A stretch of 64,000 bases of DNA from Botrytis cinerea B05.10 (lineage: Eukaryota > Ascomycota > Leotiomycetes > Helotiales > Sclerotiniaceae). Under the pieces are notes generated by a model. The model was not told the origin of the DNA and did not search any database. It saw nothing but the letters and a program-made list of their open reading frames with translations. Each line of letters starts with the position of its first letter. Position 1 is the stretch's first letter. A program made the translations under genes and the position numbers. The stretch is taken from positions 558,001 to 622,000 of the forward strand of contig NC_037321.1 of NCBI RefSeq assembly GCF_000143535.2. Reading direction: 5' to 3'. This document shows, in pieces, positions 57,270-64,000 of the stretch.

Positions 57270-57830
57270 CTAGCTTTCAGCTTCTGTTTCTTCGGTTTCT
57301 GGCTGAAGTGATGGATTCTTGTCATCCGACTCAAGAATTTTCGATTCTGCTAACTCGAATGCCGCAGCATGCCATTCCGCCTCCGCGTCATCCCATGCTT
57401 TCTGGGCCTTTTGCAATGTTTTTTCAGCCTCCAGAAACAGCTTCTCTGCCTCTTGAAAATCTTCTTGAAGCAATACCTCTTCTGCTTTTAACATTGTCTC
57501 TTTTATCTCCCATTTATCTACCATGTTGCTGGCAGCTGCCTTGATCGCCTCCAATTCTCCTACGCTAATCGTTATGTTATGACGTCCCACTCGCACATCT
57601 AGCTTATTCTTGAAATCCTTCAAGACATCCAAATCCTCCTGCAACTCTGCTTTTAGTTTTTCTTCCGACAGGAGAGGTTCAGGTCTCTGCTTGTATAAAA
57701 GAAGTACTGATTTCGTAAAGTCTCGTAGGCTTTTGAGGGATTCATCCACTTCCTGTCTGGCTTGATCGAGTACCGTCCTAATATACATCTCTTCCATGGT
57801 GAGTTGCATGATTGAGACTTTATGAGACAA
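57270..57830 (-). CDS. Coiled-coil protein of unknown function (186 aa)
   Basis: A single-exon minus-strand ORF. It is almost wholly helical and acidic: YIRTVLDQARQEVDESLKSL, EEKLKAELQEDLDVLKDFKN, then a repeat-like segment around residues 130-165 built of AE/LE/KA units (LLQEDFQEAEKLFLEAEKTL, QKAQKAWDDAEAEWHAAAFE). The C-terminus is Glu/Thr-rich. Heptad spacing fits a coiled coil. The first ATG at 57830 is used; internal Met at residues 8, 12 and 15 are also possible starts. No known domain; function unknown. Confidence 0.68.
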   Translation of the reverse strand: MSHKVSIMQLTMEEMYIRTVLDQARQEVDESLKSLRDFTKSVLLLYKQRPEPLLSEEKLKAELQEDLDVLKDFKNKLDVRVGRHNITISVGELEAIKAAASNMVDKWEIKETMLKAEEVLLQEDFQEAEKLFLEAEKTLQKAQKAWDDAEAEWHAAAFELAESKILESDDKNPSLQPETEETEAES

Positions 57831-58491
57831 TGAATTAGGTAGATTCGAGTGGATATAGACTAGAGACTCGAGAGTTGAAATTGTTGTTGAGCGAGTACGG
57901 TTTGCAGTAATGTTTGCTGGTTCTGGAAGAAAGAAAGCGGGAAGGAAATGAGACCAGTTGACTAAATTTTCATGAGAATGATCATGAATTCCTAGTAATC
58001 AGAAGGATCTATATATCATTGACGAAAATGTGTTCAAAAAAAAAGGATGGACAGGTCGCAAGAGTGGTCTGCGGGCTGCTAAGTTGGCGATTTCCCTTTC
58101 GGGGCGAACAGTACCTTCCAGTTATGATTTGCATTTCATGTGTTTAGTTCTTTCCAGACTTTCAAAAGAAGAAGAAGACTGTCGTACTGGAATCTTTCTG
58201 TCGTTTATATGGCCCAGGGTCGTTTGGTTTGAATGACGGCACAATAACCTGTGATCAAACCTTATTCGCAGAATTGATTTGCTTCTGGTATTCACGCACT
58301 TCTACCCTATTCAAGGGGTTTTGAGCCGTCAACTTACGTTATGATATGAGCACTAGCCTTGCAGATGAGTCCCCTCTTTTCTCCTCCAAAAGGTAAGAAA
58401 TGGGTTGTTGGAAGACTGAGCAGCTGCCGGTAGTTAAAGAATAATTGGGTGATATTGGACCTAAGTCAATCCCAAGAAAATCTTTCCGCAG
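57831..58491. other. Intergenic spacer
   Basis: The upstream flank of the coiled-coil gene and the 3' flank of the dehydrogenase gene. No supported gene. Confidence 0.5.
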
Positions 58492-59428
58492 TCATGAAGT
58501 TCTCAACGTCCACTTAAGTAAATCCTTCTCAATAACATCCTCCTTTCTCTGAAGTAACTCATCAATATCCCACCTAGCATCCAGAAACCTTCCATTCATC
58601 CATTTCAGATCCTTGATGTTCTTACTCAACCATACACAAAACCCACCACAGAGATCCACACTATCAACCAAATCTATAACTTTCATCAGTACTCCCGCCA
58701 TCTCAAAAATCCGAGTAGATGGGAAACGTACAAGGTAGGAAAACTTCAGGTGTATTTCCAGCAGCCATTGGGGTTGCAACTGCCCCAGGATGTACAGTAA
58801 CAGCAACCAATCCTTCCTCTCCAAACTGGGAGCTCACCATCTCTAAAAATCTACTCTGCGCAAATTTACTCACGCAATACCCTGTGTTGGCAATGGGTCC
58901 ATCTGTTAGAGTTGCAGCCAACGATCCAATTTGTATGAAACCCTTTGCTCCATTCTCACTCTCCAGCAGCAGAGGTATCAAATAATGCGCACAATTATAA
59001 GTCCCAATCATATTTATATCAAAATTTTCTTGAAACCACGCCGGATCACCTTCGGTAACTCTGAGAGTCACGGGACCGGCATATCCAGAATTGGGAATAC
59101 AGACATCGAGGCGACCGAAAGTTTCTTTGATATAATTTGCAAGGTCTGAAATGTTGCTGGACGATGTGATATCACAAGAAAATATTTCGACCCGAGTTTT
59201 GGGGGAGATGACACGAATCTTTTCAGCAACGCGAGTAAGCTCGGAAGTGTTGCGGGATGCTAGAAGAACACCGGACGCTCCTGCTTGTGCAAAAGAATAA
59301 GCGATGTGTTCGCCTATGCCAGAGCTAGCCCCTATTATGCAGACAACGAAAGGACTAGGGAGTGAGTTGTTGGCTGGAGTAATGGCGGGCGTGAGTGTTT
59401 TGTGTCGGGTAGCTGTAATGGAGTTCAT
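58492..59428 (-). CDS. Short-chain dehydrogenase/reductase (classical SDR)
   Basis: An NAD(P)-dependent oxidoreductase of unknown substrate. Exons 58732-59428 and 58492-58673 give 292 aa. The 58-nt intron (GTACGT...GTTATAG, phase 1) restores the conserved segment VFLPYLVDSVDLCGGFCVWL. The Rossmann motif is GASSGIGE, the adenine-binding acidic motif is CDITSS, and NSGYAG stands in the place of NNAG/NAG. The catalytic Ser lies in IQIGSLAA and the YxxxK pair in YCVSK. PGAVATPM follows, as in classical SDRs. The C-terminal WMNGRFLDARWDIDEL is typical of a fungal SDR subgroup. Neighbours give no pathway clue. Without the intron two overlapping ORFs appear. Confidence 0.92.
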
Positions 59429-61775
59429 CGTTTCGTTTGTTGCCAGGTTTGATCATGAGGGGAATTGTTCAATTGATATCATGAGATGGAAGGATATTAT
59501 ATTGTCTGAAAACTGAAATTCCACATTTATGTTAGACCAGGACAGCAAGGTGCTGAACTTTCGACTCATAATGAGTAGGTGGGATAGAATATTTGATTGG
59601 CCGTGCAGCAGTGGGGGTTTCTGTCCGGTGAGTCAATGCCGCTTTAGGCTTATCCGCACCTTTTAATAAGTCTCGCCGTCCACGATTGATGCTATTGCTG
59701 GAATCAAATTTTCATTGCAATTTATTCATAGCATGGAGTTGAGGAGATAATGAGAATGTGGTGATTATTAGCCGCATTAATTAGGCGAATATTCGATGTC
59801 CTGTTTATCTCGACACTATGCTAGTATCAATACTCCGAACAATTTTGAACATCTACCCCTTCCCTACAAGAAGCATTTTTTGGCAGATTTATCAATGAAT
59901 GAATAGTGAAGGCTGATATTTCCATGAAGTTCATCCATGAGGAAACTTGGAGCTCTTTCAATGAGATCAAGGGCCCAGCATATTTTGGAAAAGTCTCTTT
60001 CCCGAAATACCAGGAAGAAATCAATCTTGCTTCTAGATTATAGAGACATGATATGAGGTTAGATGAGAGTGAATTTTAATTTGACATCGTCTCAAGCCAT
60101 TTTTGACTGCCGTTCGTCATATCAATATACCGCATCCTATCACAGATCAATCTCACATGATCTATCTGATCCGATATCTCCATTAACCAGGCATGCAATA
60201 CTCACTTTAAGAGGAATCAAATGATACCTGCCCCAAAGACTACGTTGCGAAAGTATCTGTATTCGTCTGACCATTCACCTCGCGCCCCTTTAGATCTGCC
60301 GGACAAGTTATGCAACATGAACATTCATAATCTGACAAAAAGATCAAGATTACAACCCTGTTATATTAGACTGAAGAGACTCATCATTCTTGAGCCGAGG
60401 CAGCAAGTGAGATTTATAGATTGTTCCTTAATTTGGGGAATGAATTTAGATTCTGCTACTGTAGGAGTTGTAGTGAAAGATTGATTTTGATACTCTCTAA
60501 ATAGGCGCAAATCGTAGCCTTTCTGATTGAATATAAACATTACAAAAAGTTTCAATGCTGAAAAGAGAGTCTAACCTGACCTTCGTCGGATTCGTCCGTA
60601 CAGGAGCCCCGAGGGATTGAGAACCACCGACATAACAAGCCTGCCATTCAAAGAAGTGCTGGTGGCCACAACGTTCATCTTACCAGTTGCAAGTGTTAGT
60701 AATATGGAAATCAAAGACACGGATGCGTTCTGCAGCAAATTTTCATGAAAGCTGCTATATCTATAGCCATTGTGCATTGCTTTTTAGGGGAACATCTCGA
60801 CCTGCAGAGGTAAAGTAAGTCTTGATATTATGCACCCTACCTATGTCCCATGCCGGACGACCTAAGCTCCCTACAGCCAAGAACTAGGAACATCTATATT
60901 TCTTTTCCTACGGTTACTTGTAGTTCTTGGTCATTGCTTCAATTGAAAGTAGAGAATTTAAAAATTGAATCATGACGACTGTTATGAGAAATGGCAGTAA
61001 CTTTCCCTGCAGGCTTACCAGCATATGCCATGCAAAGCACTGAGTCGATGTACTTACGAGCTTGCTGAACGCCCAAGCCCCACTCGATGCTATCATAAGG
61101 AAGGTAAGACAGGGTTAAGAATTTAAAAGAGTGAATTTCACATTTTCACATCCACAGCTTGCCGTCTATGCGAAGAATTTGCAATCACGATTTCCACTCC
61201 GACACTATGGGACATGCGCAACCAAGTTTCTGACGTTAAACGCCATTGCTTGAAGTAAAGAAGGGAAATTTGATAGGATGGAATCGAGATTGTAGTGCCG
61301 CGAGCTATTGAGTCAGAGAATGAATGTTGTTGTGAATGAGCATTAGTATGAGTGTGATCATACATGATCGGGCAGGTATCTGTGAAAACCAAAATGTCAT
61401 GATGCCTCTAAGTCCTTCATTCCCTTCCAAAATGACAGATGTTTGTTTCTGGAGGCTTCTTGGCTTCTACAGATCTACCAATGACGACTCCTCATCGAAG
61501 AGGAAAATGAAACTTCTCATTTAACCTGCAGGCAAACTGTCTAAACAGGACAGTGCTGCAATCTTTGCTATGCATTTATCGACGAACACTGTTTCAGAGC
61601 GGAGGCCCGATACGCAGAAGCTGATCTCGACGCAAAATCTCAGAACTCTTTAGATTCGTGACGGAATTCCAATTGCGTCCACTCTCCTGTCGCTCGTCTG
61701 TGCCAGGAGGTCGGAAGAATCCCGGGACTGATACAAAATGTTGCTGCTATCACATGACCTTTAAATTTCCGCTTT

Positions 61776-61781
61776 ACGCGA
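61776..61781 (+). promoter_or_regulatory. MCB/SCB-like ACGCGA upstream of RPA2
   Basis: ACGCGA lies 110 bp upstream of the RPA2 start and 22 bp before a perfect MCB. Pairing with the perfect box supports a regulatory reading. Confidence 0.4.
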
Positions 61782-61802
61782 CTTTTTATCCAGTCGCGGT
61801 CA

Positions 61803-61808
61803 ACGCGT
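61803..61808 (+). promoter_or_regulatory. MluI cell-cycle box (MCB, ACGCGT) upstream of RPA2
   Basis: A perfect ACGCGT 78 bp upstream of the start codon. In yeasts such boxes bind MBF and drive G1/S transcription of replication genes. Confidence 0.5.
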
Positions 61809-61885
61809 CTTCCATCTATCATCTCCCATCTTTCAACAACACCACAATCTCAATATTTGCCCTCCACACGCTAACAACGTCAATC

Positions 61886-62935
61886 ATGTGTAAGTGTCCC
61901 CGCGCATCGCTCCAAAATTCAAAACTTACCTGCGCCTAGCAAACAACTACGGATATCAAAATAATTATTCAACCACCAGTTACGGCGCACAAGGCGGGGC
62001 AGATGGCGGTGGATTTGTTCAAGGAGGATATGGTGGATCGCAGGGAGGAAGCCAAGAAAGTCCTGGAGGTTCAAAGGTATATCTTGCTCCTTACAAAGCT
62101 GTATGATTATACTAATGAGACATTTAGACATATGGTAAAGATACATTACGACCAGTAACCATCAAGCAAATTCTCGAGGCCGTGCAACCACATCCTGATG
62201 CAGATTTCAAAATTGATGGATCGGAAGTCACTCAGGTAGGCAAATTCCTTCCTACTAAACTATACATTGCCACTATCTATCATCACACAAACGTACTAAC
62301 TCCTCAACCATTAGCTCTCATTTGTCGGCCAAGTCCACTCTATCTCCACCCAAGCCACAAACAATACCTACAAAGTCGACGACGGCACCGGTCTCATCGA
62401 GGTAAAACAGTGGATTGACAATGACGCTTCTCCCGAAAACGCAAGGCCTGTGCCAGAAGAAGGAAAATACATACACGTATGGGGACGACTCAAGTCTTTC
62501 CATGATAAACGTCATGTGGGCGCTCATATTATCCGGCCCGTTCTCGACATGAACGAAGTGACATTCCATGGATTAGAAGCTACCCTGGCACATTTATATT
62601 TCACTCGCGGTCCTGTCGATACAGCGGGTACTATGGCAAAGAAAGAGGGAGGCGATGGAATGTTTGTTGATTCGTATGGTGGCAACATGGGAGCTGGAGA
62701 TGCGTCTACAGGTGGTGGTAAAATATTACCCGCGAAGGTATCTCGCAATTCGAGAATGGTTTTCGATTTATTACAATCAGAGCCTCAAAACAACGAGGGT
62801 TTGAATGTCAATATGATTGCGACCAAGCTTGGTATGCCCGTTGCAGATGTCTACAAGTGCGGAGATGAGTTGTTGGCGGAGGGTTGTATTTATACCACGG
62901 TTGACGATGAGACATGGGCTGTGTTGGAGTACTAG
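61886..62935 (+). CDS. RFA2: Replication protein A 32-kDa subunit (RPA2)
   Basis: The middle subunit of the single-strand DNA-binding RPA complex. Four exons in phase: 61886-61889 (4 nt: the ATG plus one base), 61940-62076, 62128-62235 and 62315-62935, giving 289 aa. The N-terminus is Gly/Ser/Tyr/Gln-rich (GFVQGGYGGSQGGSQESPGG), the phosphorylation-prone tail of the family. The OB fold runs from TLRPVTIKQILEAVQPHPDA through LSFVGQVHSISTQATNNTYK, DDGTGLIEVKQWIDND, GKYIHVWGRLKSFHDKRHVG and HIIRPVLDMNEVTFHGLEAT. A winged helix (RNSRMVFDLLQSEPQNNEGL to YTTVDDETWAVLEY) ends it. The start is set by the tiny exon with donor GTAAGT; without it no ATG precedes the Gly-rich tail. MCB boxes lie upstream. 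Confidence 0.95.
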
Positions 62936-63257
62936 AGGATGCGAGATTACAGCATCAATGGCGTTGTAGGATGGGATTATGGCATCTATGTAAAAGTAAT
63001 GGCTGCATATAAATGAAGTATGATTCTATGAGAAGATATACCAGATGATATTCTTAGATTGCTAGAGTTAGATAAAGAAAAGTAATGATGAAGTCGTTAT
63101 ATCATCCCATATCTGCAAAGACAACAAACACACAAGACTAAAGCTTGTTACCTAATCCAACGCAAAACATTGAAGAACAATCATGGAAATTCGAAGATCG
63201 TCAATCTGCTAAGGAAAATCGGAATTGGAAACAAAACTCAAATCGCCATCACTCCAA
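62936..63257. other. Convergent spacer between RPA2 and the GNAT gene
   Basis: About 320 bp; nothing recognised. Confidence 0.6.
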
Positions 63258-64000
63258 CTACTCAATCATCTCAACTTCCACAAATCCTTCTTTAGTAGTT
63301 TCTCCCACAAACTTCGGCTCTCTAACCATAATTTGCATCTTAACTGGCTTGACCCCCCTTTCCATCACAATATCCTGCTTCCACTCGAAGCCTAACTTAC
63401 GATAGTAGCTCAAATTAATCTCCGCACTGGACTCCAAATACGTAGGACGATTTTCACGGTCCGCTCGATCAGTCATGTGTTGTATTAATTTCTTCGCGTA
63501 TCCTTTTCCTCGGGCGCTAGGTTTACTACCGAGATAAACGAGGTAGTAAAAATTGTTGTTACGCTCACCCATGACGTTATCGATGGTGTGGTGAAGGAGA
63601 GGCAAAAACTCATCATAGAAACGTTTACGGCCTTCCACGGAGAGTTTGAAGTAGAGTTTCCAGAGACCGCTGCGGAAAAAGGTGAGCCAATCGTCCATGT
63701 CTTGACCGGGAGGCATCCTGTTGGTTTGTCAACTCGTTATTCAGAAAACGCAAATCTCCAGTAGACTTACCATAGAGCGACTGCATCATAGTTTGGACCA
63801 ATGGTGGTCACTATGCCTTTGTAGCAATGAGCAGCGGTCATGTACTTGATTATGTCGCAATGAAGTTTCCATTTGTATTCCTCGGAATAAGAACTCATAT
63901 CATCAGTGTCAAGGAAGTATCTTGCTACTTCATCTGTAGCAAAAGCTTGAGCGAGACACTGAGCCGCTTCCTCGCATTCCGAGATGCTTACTACACGAAC
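63258..64000 (-). CDS. GNAT-family N-acetyltransferase (5' end outside window)
   Basis: Two exons are visible, 63771 to beyond 64000 and 63258-63717; the 53-nt intron (GTAAGT...AACAG) is in phase. The visible 5' part reads ISECEEAAQCLAQAFATDEV, a common GNAT opening. The acetyl-CoA-binding motif A is clear in YLVYLGSKPSARGKGYAKKL (R-x-x-G-x-G/A type), followed by ENRPTYLESSAEINLSYYRK and LGFE, the usual strand 5 and helix. Substrate unknown. The N-terminus lies beyond the right edge. The start ATG at 63716 that a single exon would suggest is internal. Confidence 0.88.

Larger units (their letters stand above)
59429..61885. other. Intergenic region, 2.4 kb
   Basis: No supported gene. The right end is the RPA2 promoter (MCB boxes listed). 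Short frames around 59827-61524 have no splice or family support. Confidence 0.5.

Overview
The window is nuclear DNA of a filamentous ascomycete (Pezizomycotina). The evidence is short GT-AG introns of about 45-130 nt with CTRAY-type branch points, pyrimidine-rich leaders, genes on both strands with roughly 0.3-4 kb spacing, and fungal-specific gene families. Gene content and protein style suggest a leotiomycete such as the Botrytis/Sclerotinia group, but that placement is inference. All gene models were spliced by eye using reading-frame phase.

Layout. 0-4 kb: 5' part of the mitochondrial RNA helicase SUV3 (-), divergent from an NYV1/VAMP7-like R-SNARE (+), then an unrecognised protein (-). 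3.7-8.2 kb is nearly gene-free. 8.2-13 kb: tRNA nucleotidyltransferase CCA1 (-) divergent from TRAPPIII subunit TRS85 (+). 14-18.7 kb: a small secreted cysteine-rich protein, a multi-exon unknown gene, a short unknown gene and a gene fragment. 19.3-27.8 kb: TTI2 (+), FIG4 (-) and an ESCRT-III CHMP7-like gene (+). 27.8-33.2 kb is an AT-rich accessory island with two decayed genes and hairpins. 33.2-38.7 kb: RAD18 (-) and POL32 (+) from one 127-bp divergent promoter, then a secreted GH125 alpha-mannosidase (-). 39.8-42.2 kb: a Crinkler-like P-loop NTPase plus REase-fold protein (-). 42.2-45.4 kb: gene-poor with decayed coding sequence. 45.4-49 kb: a hybrid histidine kinase (+). 50.5-52.3 kb: a DUF4470/MYND-type pseudogene carrying TAG stops. 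54.4-57.8 kb: a UIM protein and two coiled-coil proteins of unknown function. 58.5-59.4 kb: a short-chain dehydrogenase. 61.9-64 kb: RPA2 and a GNAT acetyltransferase cut by the window edge.

How the genes relate. Four genes act in endolysosomal/vacuolar membrane traffic (NYV1-like, TRS85, FIG4, CHMP7-like). Three act in DNA replication and damage tolerance (RAD18, POL32, RPA2), and their promoters carry MluI-type ACGCGT boxes. Accessory blocks between the housekeeping genes hold pseudogenes, an effector-like gene and a Crinkler-like gene. No tRNA, rRNA, CRISPR array or intact transposon was recognised.
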